Of a DNA stretch of 64,000 nt, positions 41,108 through 49,608 are shown piece after piece (the stretch's first letter is position 1; every line of letters starts with the position of its first letter). Made by a program: the position numbers and the translations under genes. Under the pieces are notes generated by a model, which saw nothing but the letters and a program-made list of their open reading frames with translations, ran no database searches and was not told the origin of the DNA. The stretch comes from Streptomyces sp. WM4235 (GTDB lineage Bacteria > Actinomycetota > Actinomycetes > Streptomycetales > Streptomycetaceae). Location of the stretch: positions 1-64,000 of the forward strand of contig NZ_LGDE01000238.1 of NCBI RefSeq assembly GCF_001279725.1, given 5' to 3'.

Positions 41108-42163
41108 CTACCGGGCCCGCGGCGCGGGGTGTCGGGCCGGCCGGGAGACCTCCGCCACACGTTCGGCGGGGAGTTCGGGGTCGGCGTCACGGGCGCGCCG
41201 GCGGGCGAGTACCGCGCAGACCATCAGCTGCATCTGGTGGAACAGCATGAGCGGGAGCACGGCGAGGCTCGCGTGGGCGCCGAACAGCACGCCGGCCATG
41301 GGGAGTCCGGCGGCGAGGCTCTTCTTCGACCCGGCGAACTGGATGGCGATCCGGTCCTCCCGGCCGAATCCGAGGCGCTTCGCCCCGTACCAGGTGACCA
41401 GGAGCATCACCGCGAGGAGCACGGCCTCCACCGCCATCAGGGCGCCCAGTCGCAGGGCGCTGACCTGGTGCCAGATGCCGGCCACCATGCCCGCGCCGAA
41501 CGCGGTGTAGACGACGAGCAGGATCGAGCCCCGGTCCACGCGACCCAGCACCTTCTTGTGGCGCAGGAGGAAACCGCCGAGCCGGGGCCGCATCAGTTGC
41601 CCGAGGACGAAGGGCAGCAGGAGTTGGAGGGCGATCTTCCGCAGGGAGTCGAGGGAGAAGCCGCCCGCGCTGTTGCCCAACAGCGCGGCGGCGAGCAGGG
41701 GGGTGAGGAAGATGCCGGCGAGGCTGGAGAAGGACCCGGCGCAGATCGCGGCGGGCACGTTGCCGCGGGCGAGCGAGGTGAAGGCGATGGAGGACTGGAT
41801 GGTGGAGGGGACCAGGCAGAGGAAGAGCAGACCGCTGTGGAGCGGGGGCGTCAGGACGCTCGGGACGAGGGCGCCGGCGGCCAGGCCGAGCAGCGGGAAG
41901 AGCACGAAGGTGCAGACGAGCACGGTCAGGTGGAGCCGCCAGTGGCGCAGCCCGTCGAAGGCCTCGCGGGTGGAGAGTCGGGCTCCGTAGAGGAAGAAGA
42001 GCAGGGCCACGGCCGCGGTGGTGGCGCCCTGCGCGACGCCGGCGGCCTGCCCGCGGGCGGGCAGCAGGGCGGCGAGGCCGACGGTGCCCAGCAGGGCCAG
42101 GACGTACGGGTCCAGGGGCAGCCAGGAGGGTGGGTGGGGGCGTCGCATGGGCGCGGTGCTCAT
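41108..42163 (-). CDS. Bile acid:sodium symporter family transporter (SBF-like)
   Basis: This 351-residue protein has about ten membrane helices, with TTAAVALLFFLYGARLSTRE, LCLVPSTIQSSIAFTSLARG, and SKKSLAAGLPMAGVLFGAHA as family blocks. Proteins of this group (often annotated YfeH or DUF4137-like) move organic anions with Na+. The gene is divergent from a LysR regulator, which most likely controls it. ATG with GAGAACGA upstream was chosen; the frame extends a further 30 residues without transporter character. Its stop lies 9 bp from the start of the 2Fe-2S gene on the same strand, so both may be one transcript. Confidence 0.88.
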   Translation of the reverse strand: MSTAPMRRPHPPSWLPLDPYVLALLGTVGLAALLPARGQAAGVAQGATTAAVALLFFLYGARLSTREAFDGLRHWRLHLTVLVCTFVLFPLLGLAAGALVPSVLTPPLHSGLLFLCLVPSTIQSSIAFTSLARGNVPAAICAGSFSSLAGIFLTPLLAAALLGNSAGGFSLDSLRKIALQLLLPFVLGQLMRPRLGGFLLRHKKVLGRVDRGSILLVVYTAFGAGMVAGIWHQVSALRLGALMAVEAVLLAVMLLVTWYGAKRLGFGREDRIAIQFAGSKKSLAAGLPMAGVLFGAHASLAVLPLMLFHQMQLMVCAVLARRRARDADPELPAERVAEVSRPARHPAPRAR

Positions 42164-42317
42164 TCGTTCTCGGGGCCTGACCGCCTCGGGGCTCGGCGGG
42201 TCGCGGCGGGACGTCGGGAGGGGGCTCGGCGCGGGACGCCTGGCCTCCTTCATCGTCGGGCACCGGGCAGTGATCGGGAAACCCGCATACCGAACTGACT
42301 GTCATCACGAACAGCGA

Positions 42318-42323
42318 TAGCGT
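42318..42323 (+). promoter_or_regulatory. -10 box for a leaderless LysR transcript
   Basis: TAGCGT is followed by GGGGCC and then the ATG. The start point would coincide with the start codon. The symporter promoter must lie in the same 166-bp spacer. Confidence 0.45.
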
Positions 42324-42329
42324 GGGGCC

Positions 42330-43190
42330 ATGAACGGCATGTACGACCCGGTTCAGTTGCGCACGTTCCTCACGGTGGCCCAGACGCTCAGCTTCACGCA
42401 GGCGGCGGGACGGCTCGGCGTACGGCAGTCGACGGTCAGCCAGCACGTCCGGAGGCTGGAGGACGCCACCGGCAGGCCGCTGTTCGTCCGGGACACGCAC
42501 AGTGTGGAGCTGACGGAGGACGGTGAGGCCCTCTTGGGTTTCGCCCGCACGATCCTGGAGGCGCACGAGCGGGCGGCGGCCTTCTTCTCCGGGACCCGGC
42601 TGCGGGGGCGGCTGCGGTTCGGGGCGTCGGAGGACTTCGTGCTGACCCGGCTGCCGGAGGTGCTGGAGGGATTCCGGCACGAGCACCCCGAGGTGGACCT
42701 GGAGCTCTCGGTCGAGCTGTCGGGCACCTTGCACGAGCGGCTGGACGCGGGGCGACTGGACCTCGTGCTGGCCAAGCGGCGCGGTCGGGGGGACGAGCGG
42801 GGTCGGCTGGTGTGGCGGGACCGGATGGTGTGGATCGGCGCGGAGGGGCTGCGGCTGGACCCCGAGCGTCCTGTTCCGCTGATCGTCTTCCCGCCGCCGG
42901 GAATCACCCGCGCACGGGCCCTGGAGGTCCTGGAGCGGGACGGGCGGGCCTGGCGGATCGCGTGTACGAGCGGCAGCCTGAGCGGCCTGATCGCGGCGGC
43001 CCGGGCGGGGCTCGGCGTGATGGCGCACACCCGCGGGCTGATCCCGCCGGGCCTGGTCCGGGTGGGCGGGCTGCCGGAACTGGGGCCGGTCGAGTTCGCG
43101 TTGCTCCAGGGGCACCGGCCGACCCCGGCCGCGGAGGCTTTGGCGGGGGCGATCCTCTCGGGCGGCGACCGACTGAGCCGGCCGGCCTGA
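42330..43190 (+). CDS. LysR-family transcriptional regulator
   Basis: This 286-residue protein has the LysR N-terminal HTH (LRTFLTVAQTLSFTQAAGRL, then GVRQSTVSQHVRRLEDATG) and a periplasmic-binding-protein-like effector domain (LRFGASEDFVLTRLPEVLEG). LysR proteins usually activate a divergent target when a ligand binds, and the divergent transporter gene is the obvious target. Full length and intact. The transcript seems leaderless because a -10 box ends 6 nt before the ATG. Confidence 0.94.
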   Translation: MNGMYDPVQLRTFLTVAQTLSFTQAAGRLGVRQSTVSQHVRRLEDATGRPLFVRDTHSVELTEDGEALLGFARTILEAHERAAAFFSGTRLRGRLRFGASEDFVLTRLPEVLEGFRHEHPEVDLELSVELSGTLHERLDAGRLDLVLAKRRGRGDERGRLVWRDRMVWIGAEGLRLDPERPVPLIVFPPPGITRARALEVLERDGRAWRIACTSGSLSGLIAAARAGLGVMAHTRGLIPPGLVRVGGLPELGPVEFALLQGHRPTPAAEALAGAILSGGDRLSRPA

Positions 43191-43518
43191 CCCCTGCGGA
43201 CACGGGCCGGGGGCCCTGCGGACACGGGCCGTGGGACCCTCGGGACACGGGCCGGGGGCCCTGCGAACGCGGGCCGGGGCCGGGCGGTCGCGGTGCGGGG
43301 CTCGCGCAGATGTCGTGGAGATCCGGGCCCGTTCCTCCGTCGATCACCCATCGATCTCCCATCGATCTCCCGTCGATCTCCACGGGCCCCGCGCCCACGG
43401 CGCTGACCAGTGGTGATGGCTTCGCATCGGTTGTTCGGACCTCCTCCCGTCGGGCCCCCGCGTGGGGTACCGTCACCGGCGCCGTGCGGAGCGAAACTGC
43501 GCGGAGAGGAGCGGGCCC
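43191..43518. repeat. Gene-free stretch with two tandem-repeat blocks
   Basis: Block one (43194-43281) has four units close to CTGCGGACACGGGCCGGGGG, period about 22 nt. Block two (43337-43380) has four 11-nt units (CCGTCGATCAC, CCATCGATCTC twice, CCGTCGATCTC). Neither has the spacer structure of a CRISPR array. The remaining sequence leads into the acyl-CoA ligase gene; no other gene is seen. Confidence 0.6.
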
Positions 43519-45342
43519 TTGCGCGAATTCACCGTCCCACCCGTGGTCACCGACGTGCCGGTCGGCGGTCTGGCCGACGTCGTCTTCCAACATGCCCGGC
43601 AGGATCCGGACCGGGTGGTGCTCGGCCGCAAGACGGACGGGGTCTGGCGGGACGTCACCTCCGGGGAACTCGCCGATGAGGTGCTGGCGCTCGCGAAGGG
43701 GTTGTTGGCCCAGGGCATCCGGTTCGGGGATCGGGTGGGCGTGATGTCCCGGACCCGGTACGAGTGGACGCTGTTCGACTTCGCGCTGTGGGCGATCGGC
43801 GCCCAGCCGGTGCCGGTCTACCCGAGTTCGTCGGCCGAGCAGGTGCACTGGATCCTGTACGACTCCTCGTGCACCGGCTGTGTCGTGGAGAACGAGGACC
43901 AGGCCATGACGGTGGGCTCCGTCATCGAACGCCTCCCCGACCTGCGCAGGCTCTGGCAGCTCGACGCGGGTGCGGTGGCGGAGCTGGTCGAGGGCGGGCG
44001 CGGTGTCGCGGAGGACGTGGTGCACCGCCACCGTCGCGCGGTGACGCCCGACGCGACCGCCACGGTCATCTACACCTCGGGGACCACGGGTCGCCCCAAG
44101 GGCTGTGTGTTGACGCACGCGAACTTCATGTTCGAGGCGGACACCATGGTCGACCGCTGGGAATCGGTCTTCCGCGCCGGCCCGGGCGAGCAGCCCTCGA
44201 CGCTACTGTTCCTGCCCCTCGCGCACGTCTTCGGTCGGATGGTGGAGGTCGCCGCCGTCCGGGCCCGGGTGAAGCTCGGTCACCAGCCGGTGCTGGCGGC
44301 GGCCGAACTGCTCCCGGACCTGGCCGCGTTCCGGCCGACCTTCGTGCTGGGGGTGCCGTACGTCTTCGAGAAGGTGTTCGCGGCGGCCCGCCGCAAGGCG
44401 GAGGCGGAGGGCCGCACGGGCCCCTTCGACCGGGCGGTGGAAACGGCGGTGCGCTACGCCGAGGCCCGCGAGCAGAAGGCCTTCGGCAGCGGGCCGGGGC
44501 CGTCGGCCGCGCTGCGCGTGGAGCACCAGGTCTTCGAGAAGTTGGTGTACGGGAAGGTCCGCGAGGCGATGGGCGGGCGGGTGCGGCACGCGATGTCGGG
44601 CGGGTCGGCGATGTCGCGCCGGCTGGGGCTGTTCTTCGACGGCGCCGGGATCACCGTGTACGAGGGGTACGGGCTGACGGAGTCCTCCGCCGCCGCCACG
44701 GCGAATCCGCCGGGGGCGACGAAGTACGGAACGGTGGGCCCGCCCATCCCGGGCGGTTCGGTGCACATCGCGGACGACGGGGAGGTCTGGCTGCACGGGG
44801 GGCACGTCTTCTCCGGGTACCTCAACGATCCGCACGGCACGCAGGAGGTGCTGCGCGGCGGCTGGTTGGCGACCGGGGACCTGGGCCGGCTCGACGCGGA
44901 CGGGTATCTGACCATCACCGGGCGCAAGAAGGAGATCCTGGTGACGTCGAACGGGAAGAGCGTCTCCCCGACGGCGCTGGAGGAGCGGGTGCGCTCGCAT
45001 CCCCTGGTGTCGCAGTGTGTCCTGGTCGGCAACGACCGGCCCTACATCGCGGCTCTGGTGACCCTGGACATGGAGGGGGTCGCGCACTGGCTTTCGATGC
45101 GGGGGTTGCCCCAGCAGGCGGCGGCGCGGGTGATACACGACCCGGAGCTGTCGGCGGAGGTGCGCCGTGCGGTGGTGGCCGCCAACACCCTGGTGTCGCA
45201 GGCGGAGGCGATCCGTACGTTCCGGGTGCTGGCCGAGCAGTTCACCGAGGAACGGGGTTTGTTGACACCGTCGTTGAAGTTGAAGCGGCGGGCGATCGAG
45301 CAGGCCTACGCCACGGAGGTGGCGGCCCTGTACCAGGGCTGA
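43519..45342 (+). CDS. Long-chain acyl-CoA synthetase (FadD-like, AMP-forming)
   Basis: This 607-residue adenylate-forming enzyme activates fatty or related carboxylic acids to CoA thioesters. The signature motifs are in place: VIYTSGTTGRPKG (P-loop-like), GYGLTESS and TGDLGRLDADGYLTITGRKKE. The size and the insertion between residues 260 and 360 match the long-chain (FadD15-like) type. The start is TTG, with GAGGAG 7 nt upstream; the longer frame has no coding character. It lies directly upstream of the Liv-type transporter genes but has a separate 120-bp spacer with two palindromes. Confidence 0.92.
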   Translation: MREFTVPPVVTDVPVGGLADVVFQHARQDPDRVVLGRKTDGVWRDVTSGELADEVLALAKGLLAQGIRFGDRVGVMSRTRYEWTLFDFALWAIGAQPVPVYPSSSAEQVHWILYDSSCTGCVVENEDQAMTVGSVIERLPDLRRLWQLDAGAVAELVEGGRGVAEDVVHRHRRAVTPDATATVIYTSGTTGRPKGCVLTHANFMFEADTMVDRWESVFRAGPGEQPSTLLFLPLAHVFGRMVEVAAVRARVKLGHQPVLAAAELLPDLAAFRPTFVLGVPYVFEKVFAAARRKAEAEGRTGPFDRAVETAVRYAEAREQKAFGSGPGPSAALRVEHQVFEKLVYGKVREAMGGRVRHAMSGGSAMSRRLGLFFDGAGITVYEGYGLTESSAAATANPPGATKYGTVGPPIPGGSVHIADDGEVWLHGGHVFSGYLNDPHGTQEVLRGGWLATGDLGRLDADGYLTITGRKKEILVTSNGKSVSPTALEERVRSHPLVSQCVLVGNDRPYIAALVTLDMEGVAHWLSMRGLPQQAAARVIHDPELSAEVRRAVVAANTLVSQAEAIRTFRVLAEQFTEERGLLTPSLKLKRRAIEQAYATEVAALYQG

Positions 45343-45372
45343 CGGGTCGGGGCGGCTCCGGCGAGCATGATC

Positions 45373-45418
45373 TGACGATCCGTCATTTCACCTGGTCGGC
45401 GATATTGACGGTGCGTCA
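45373..45418 (+). promoter_or_regulatory. Two TGACG-N3-CGTCA operators upstream of the Liv-type operon
   Basis: TGACG-ATC-CGTCA (45373-45385) and TGACG-GTG-CGTCA (45406-45418) are perfect 5+3+5 dyads with centres 33 bp apart, about three helical turns. They lie 45-90 nt upstream of the solute-binding-protein ATG. The spacing suits cooperative binding of a TetR- or GntR-type dimer. Confidence 0.65.
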
Positions 45419-45462
45419 GGCCGCGCACAGAATGCGGGGATTCCGACCGGAGGGGATTCCAC

Positions 45463-46731
45463 ATGCTGCGACCCATCCACGCCCTCGCCGCCGCGGCGGC
45501 TGCCCTCGCGCTCCTCACCGCCTGCAACTCGGCTTCCACCAACGGCACTTCGCCGGGCGGGCTCGGGAACACACCGGGTGCCACGCGCGGGGTCACCGCC
45601 GACTCGATCAAGGTCGGTGGCATCGTGTCGATGACCAGCGCCAGTGGATACAGCAAGAAGGACACCGACCTCGGCGCGAAGGCCCGTTACCTGCGCGCCA
45701 ACGCGGAGGGCGGTGTCAACGGCCGCACGATCGACTACATCGGCGCCGAGGACGACGGCCAGGACCCCGGCAAGAACACGGCCGCCGCCCGCAAGCTCGT
45801 CCAGCAGGAGAAGGTCTTCGCGGTCTCCCCGATGAGCTCCGTCACCTTCTCCGGCGCGGACTTCCTCCAGCGCGAGAAGGTGCCCACCTTCGGCTGGGGC
45901 ACCCTGCCTTCCTTCTGCGGACCGGAGTACATCTACGGGTTCAACGGCTGCCTGGTCCCCACCCCCGGCGGCACCATCAACCAGACCTGGCCCGAGGGCA
46001 TCGCCCGGATCCTCGGCGGGGCGGCCGGCAAGTCGGTCGCGATCATCGCCAATGACAGCGACGCCGGGAAGTTCGGCGTGGCCACCTTCCGACAGGGATT
46101 CGGCAGCGCCGGATTCACGGTGTCCTACGCGAAGGCGTCGGTGCCCGGCACCGCCGTGCCGAGCGACTGGTCGGCGTACGTGAAGGAGATGCTGACGAGC
46201 AACGGCGGCAAGGCCCCCGACGCCGTCGTCTCCGTCATGCAGACCCCCAACAACATCGGCCTGTTCACCGCGCTCAAGCGCGCCGGCTACCGGGGCGTGC
46301 TCACCGACCCGACCGACTACGACCCGGGGCTGCTCGCGAAGGACGCCACCCGGCAGGCGCTGGACGGGGTGTACGTACTCCTGCAGTTCGAGCCGTTCGA
46401 GTCGCGGTCCCCGGCGATGGCCCGGTTCAAGGCCGACATCAAGGCGGCGGCCGGCGGGCGAAATGTGCCGCTGAACATGCACATGATGACCGGGTACATG
46501 TCCGCGGACCTGTTCCTCTCCATCGCGGGCAAGGCCGGCAGGAACCTCACCCCGGAGACCTTCCAGAGCGCCGCGCGGACCTTCTCCGACACCGGCACGC
46601 TGGTCGGTGACCGAGCGGAGCCCAAGGGGCAGAAGGACAGCTTCGGCTGCGGGGCGCTCGTCCGGCTGGGGGACGGCGCGTACGAGGTCGCCGTCCCGTT
46701 CGCGTGCCACCAACCCATCCCCTTCAAGTAG
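45463..46731 (+). CDS. ABC transporter solute-binding lipoprotein, branched-chain amino acid type
   Basis: This 422-residue protein has a lipoprotein signal with lipobox LLTAC (Cys21), so it is anchored to the outer face of the membrane. The mature part is a type I periplasmic-binding fold: VTADSIKVGGIVSMTSASGY opens lobe 1, GQDPGKNTAAARKLVQQEKV and SVAIIANDSDAGKFG follow. Relatives bind Leu/Ile/Val but also amides, urea and aromatic acids. ATG with GGAGGGG upstream. It is separated from the fused permease gene by only 9 bp, so they form one operon under the tandem palindromes. Confidence 0.92.
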   Translation: MLRPIHALAAAAAALALLTACNSASTNGTSPGGLGNTPGATRGVTADSIKVGGIVSMTSASGYSKKDTDLGAKARYLRANAEGGVNGRTIDYIGAEDDGQDPGKNTAAARKLVQQEKVFAVSPMSSVTFSGADFLQREKVPTFGWGTLPSFCGPEYIYGFNGCLVPTPGGTINQTWPEGIARILGGAAGKSVAIIANDSDAGKFGVATFRQGFGSAGFTVSYAKASVPGTAVPSDWSAYVKEMLTSNGGKAPDAVVSVMQTPNNIGLFTALKRAGYRGVLTDPTDYDPGLLAKDATRQALDGVYVLLQFEPFESRSPAMARFKADIKAAAGGRNVPLNMHMMTGYMSADLFLSIAGKAGRNLTPETFQSAARTFSDTGTLVGDRAEPKGQKDSFGCGALVRLGDGAYEVAVPFACHQPIPFK

Positions 46732-46740
46732 GCCCGCGGC

Positions 46741-49608
46741 ATGGGTGACCTGCTCGTCTTCGTCCTGAGCGGCCTGGTCTCCGGCGCCCTGTACGCGCTG
46801 CTGGCCACCGGGCTGGTGCTGTCGTACTCGGCGTCCGGGCTCTTCAACTTCGCGCACGGGGCCACCGCCTACCTGTGCGCGCTCACCTTCTACGAGCTGC
46901 ACTCCGGACTGGGCCGGCCGGCCGTCCCCGCGGCGCTCCTGGTGGTGTTCGGCGTGGCGCCCGTGATCGGCTGGGGGCTGGACCGGCTGATGTTCCGGCG
47001 ACTCGCCCGGGTCGGGGAGACCGCGCAGATCGTGGCGACCATCGGGCTGCTGGTGGCGCTGCCGGCGGCCGGACTGTGGGCGGTGGAGCTGCTCGGCGAC
47101 GCGGGGGCGCCGGTGAAGCCCGCCGAGAACCAGTTCGGGCTTCCCGGGGTGGGGCCGAGCCCGGCACGGTCCTGGCAGCTCGCCGAGGGCGTCGGCATCG
47201 ACTCCGATCAGCTGATCACCTGGGTGGTGACGGCCGTGGTGGCGGTGGCCCTGTGGGTGCTGATGCGACACACCCGCCTGGGGCTGACGCTGCGGGCCGC
47301 CGTCGACAACCGCTCGCTGACCGAACTGCGCGGCATCAGCGCCGACCGGCTGTCCTCGGTCGCGTGGATGATCGCCTCCGGGCTGGCGGGGCTCGCCGGG
47401 GTGCTGGCGACCCCGCTCCTGGGCCTGTCCGCGCACGACTTCACCCTGTTCCTGTTCGTGTCGGCGACGGCCGCCGTGATCGGACGGTTCGCGTCGGTCC
47501 CCCTGGCGTTCGCGGGCGGGCTGGGGCTGGGGGTGCTGCAGAACCTGGTCGCCGGCTACGCCTCGTTCGCCGAGCGGATCACCGGGTTCCGGACGGCCGT
47601 GCCGTTCCTCATCCTGTTCGGCGGGCTGCTGGTACTGACCCGGCGGGCGCGGACCGCCGGGACGATCGCCGCGGACGCGCCGCCGGTGGACCACCTGGCC
47701 GGGGCCTCGTGGGCGCGGCGGTGGGGGGTGTGGGCGGCGGCCGCGGGGCTGCTGTGCGTGGCCTTCTACACCGTGACGACCCCGTTCTGGAGCGGACTGC
47801 TCGCCCAGGGGTTGGCCATCGCCCTGGTGTTCATGTCGTTCACCGTGGTCACCGGGCTCGGCGCGATGGTGTCGTTGGCGCAGGCGACCTTCGTGACCGG
47901 GGCGGCGTTGGTGGCCGGGCTGTTGATGAGCCGGGGGTGGCCGTTCGTGGCGGCGTTGGCGGTGGGCACGTGCGTGGCCGCCGTCCTGGGCGCCCTGGTC
48001 GCACTGCCGGCGCTGCGGCTGGGGGGACGGTCCCTGGCCCTGGCGACACTGGCGCTGGCGTTCCTCGCCGACCAGGTGCTGTTCCAGTCGCGGTGGTTGC
48101 GCAACGGGGACTCCGGCTGGTCGATCCCTCGGCCGGTCCTCGGCCCGGTGGACCTGTCCGACGACCGGGCGATGGGGGTGACCCTGGTGGTGCTCGTCGC
48201 CGTCGTGGCCGCCGCGCTGGGCGCGCTGCGCGACTCCCCCTCGGGCCGGGCCATGCTGGCCGTGCGGTCGGCCCCGGCGGCGGCCATGGCGTCCGGGGTG
48301 TCCGTGCTGCGGACGAAGCTGCTGCTGTTCACGCTGTCGGCCGGGCTCGCGGGGTTCGGGGGCGTCATGTACGCCTCGTACAACACCCGGATCACGGCCA
48401 CGGACTTCACGGCGATGACCGGGTTGGTGTGGCTGGCCGTGGTGGTGGCGGCGGGGGTGCGGCGGCCGCAGTACGCGGTGGTGGCGGGGCTGGTGTTCGC
48501 GGTCGCCCCCCAACTGATGGCGCACTACGTGACGGCGTCGGCGCACCTGCCGGTGATCCTGTTCGGGTTGGCGGGTCTGGCCCTGGCCAACGACCCGGAC
48601 GGCTACTGCGCCGCGGTACCGGTACGGCTGGCCAGGCGGCGCGCCGGGCGCGCTGCCGGGACGGGAACCTCCGCCGGGGTCGGGGTCGGGACCGAGGCCT
48701 CCGCCGGGACCGAGGCCGGAGCCGGGACCGAGGCCGGAGCCGGGACCGAGGTCGGAGCCGCACCCCGGGTCGTTTCGGGGGCTCCGCCCCCGGGCTCCCG
48801 CGCCACGCTCGCCGGCGGGGCCGAACGGGTGGGGGGTGGCGTCGAGAGCGCGAGGGCGGCGGCGGTGCCCGGGCCCCGGGCCGACCCCGCCGGCGGGGTC
48901 GGCCCGGCCGGGCGCCCCGTCGCGCTGGAGTTGCGGGGGGTACGGGCCGGGTACGACGGTGGGGCGGTGTTGCACGGCGTGGACCTCGTCGTGCGGCGGG
49001 GCGAGATCCTCGCCCTGCTCGGGCCCAACGGGGCCGGGAAGAGCACCGCGTGCCGGGTCGCGGCCGGGGTGCTGACCGCCGGTGACGGCCGGGTGCTCGT
49101 GGCCGGGCGGGACGTGACGCGGGAGGGGGCCGTGCGCCGTTCGCGGGGCGGGGTGCTGCTCGCTCCCGAGGGGCGGGGGATCTTCCCCTCGCTCGACGTC
49201 GAGGAGAACCTGGCGATCCACCTGCGGGACCCGGCCGAACGGGACGCCGTGCTCGGGCGGTTCCCCCGGCTGCGGGAGCGGCGCCGGGTGCCCGCCGGCG
49301 CGTTGTCGGGCGGGGAGCAGCAGTTGCTGGCGCTGGCTCCGCTGTTGCAGCGTCCGCCGCGGGTGTTGATCGCCGACGAGCCCTCCCTGGGACTCGCGCC
49401 GCGCGTGGTGGACGAGGTGTACGGGCTGCTCGTCGAGCTCCGGGCCGCCGGGACCGCGCTGCTGTTGGTGGAGGAGAAGGCGGCGGAGATCCTCGGGATC
49501 GCGGACACGGTCGCCTACCTGTCCCAGGGGCGGGTGTCCTGGTGCGGCCCGCGCGCCGAGGTGGAGGCCGACCGGCTGACCGAGGCCTACCTGGGGATGG
49601 TCCGATGA
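46741..49608 (+). CDS. LivH-LivM-LivF triple fusion: two permeases and one ATPase of an HAAT-type ABC transporter
   Basis: One open frame of 955 residues contains three normally separate subunits. Residues 1-300 are a LivH-type permease (SGALYALLATGLVLSYSASG; FAHGATAYL). Residues 330-640 are a LivM-type permease (GLGAMVSLAQATFVTGAALV; SPSGRAMLAVRSAP). After a low-complexity linker with TEAGAG repeats (640-725) comes a LivF-type ATPase: Walker A LLGPNGAGKST, LSGGEQQLLALAPLLQ, Walker B VLIADEP. No stop separates the domains and coding bias is continuous. The LivG ATPase is encoded next with an ATGA overlap. Internal translation of LivF alone from a GTG in the linker cannot be excluded. Confidence 0.93.
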   Translation: MGDLLVFVLSGLVSGALYALLATGLVLSYSASGLFNFAHGATAYLCALTFYELHSGLGRPAVPAALLVVFGVAPVIGWGLDRLMFRRLARVGETAQIVATIGLLVALPAAGLWAVELLGDAGAPVKPAENQFGLPGVGPSPARSWQLAEGVGIDSDQLITWVVTAVVAVALWVLMRHTRLGLTLRAAVDNRSLTELRGISADRLSSVAWMIASGLAGLAGVLATPLLGLSAHDFTLFLFVSATAAVIGRFASVPLAFAGGLGLGVLQNLVAGYASFAERITGFRTAVPFLILFGGLLVLTRRARTAGTIAADAPPVDHLAGASWARRWGVWAAAAGLLCVAFYTVTTPFWSGLLAQGLAIALVFMSFTVVTGLGAMVSLAQATFVTGAALVAGLLMSRGWPFVAALAVGTCVAAVLGALVALPALRLGGRSLALATLALAFLADQVLFQSRWLRNGDSGWSIPRPVLGPVDLSDDRAMGVTLVVLVAVVAAALGALRDSPSGRAMLAVRSAPAAAMASGVSVLRTKLLLFTLSAGLAGFGGVMYASYNTRITATDFTAMTGLVWLAVVVAAGVRRPQYAVVAGLVFAVAPQLMAHYVTASAHLPVILFGLAGLALANDPDGYCAAVPVRLARRRAGRAAGTGTSAGVGVGTEASAGTEAGAGTEAGAGTEVGAAPRVVSGAPPPGSRATLAGGAERVGGGVESARAAAVPGPRADPAGGVGPAGRPVALELRGVRAGYDGGAVLHGVDLVVRRGEILALLGPNGAGKSTACRVAAGVLTAGDGRVLVAGRDVTREGAVRRSRGGVLLAPEGRGIFPSLDVEENLAIHLRDPAERDAVLGRFPRLRERRRVPAGALSGGEQQLLALAPLLQRPPRVLIADEPSLGLAPRVVDEVYGLLVELRAAGTALLLVEEKAAEILGIADTVAYLSQGRVSWCGPRAEVEADRLTEAYLGMVR

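Noticed and set aside
43194..43380. Repeat arrays resembling a CRISPR
   Set aside because: Units are contiguous, have no spacers of constant length, and no cas genes are present.
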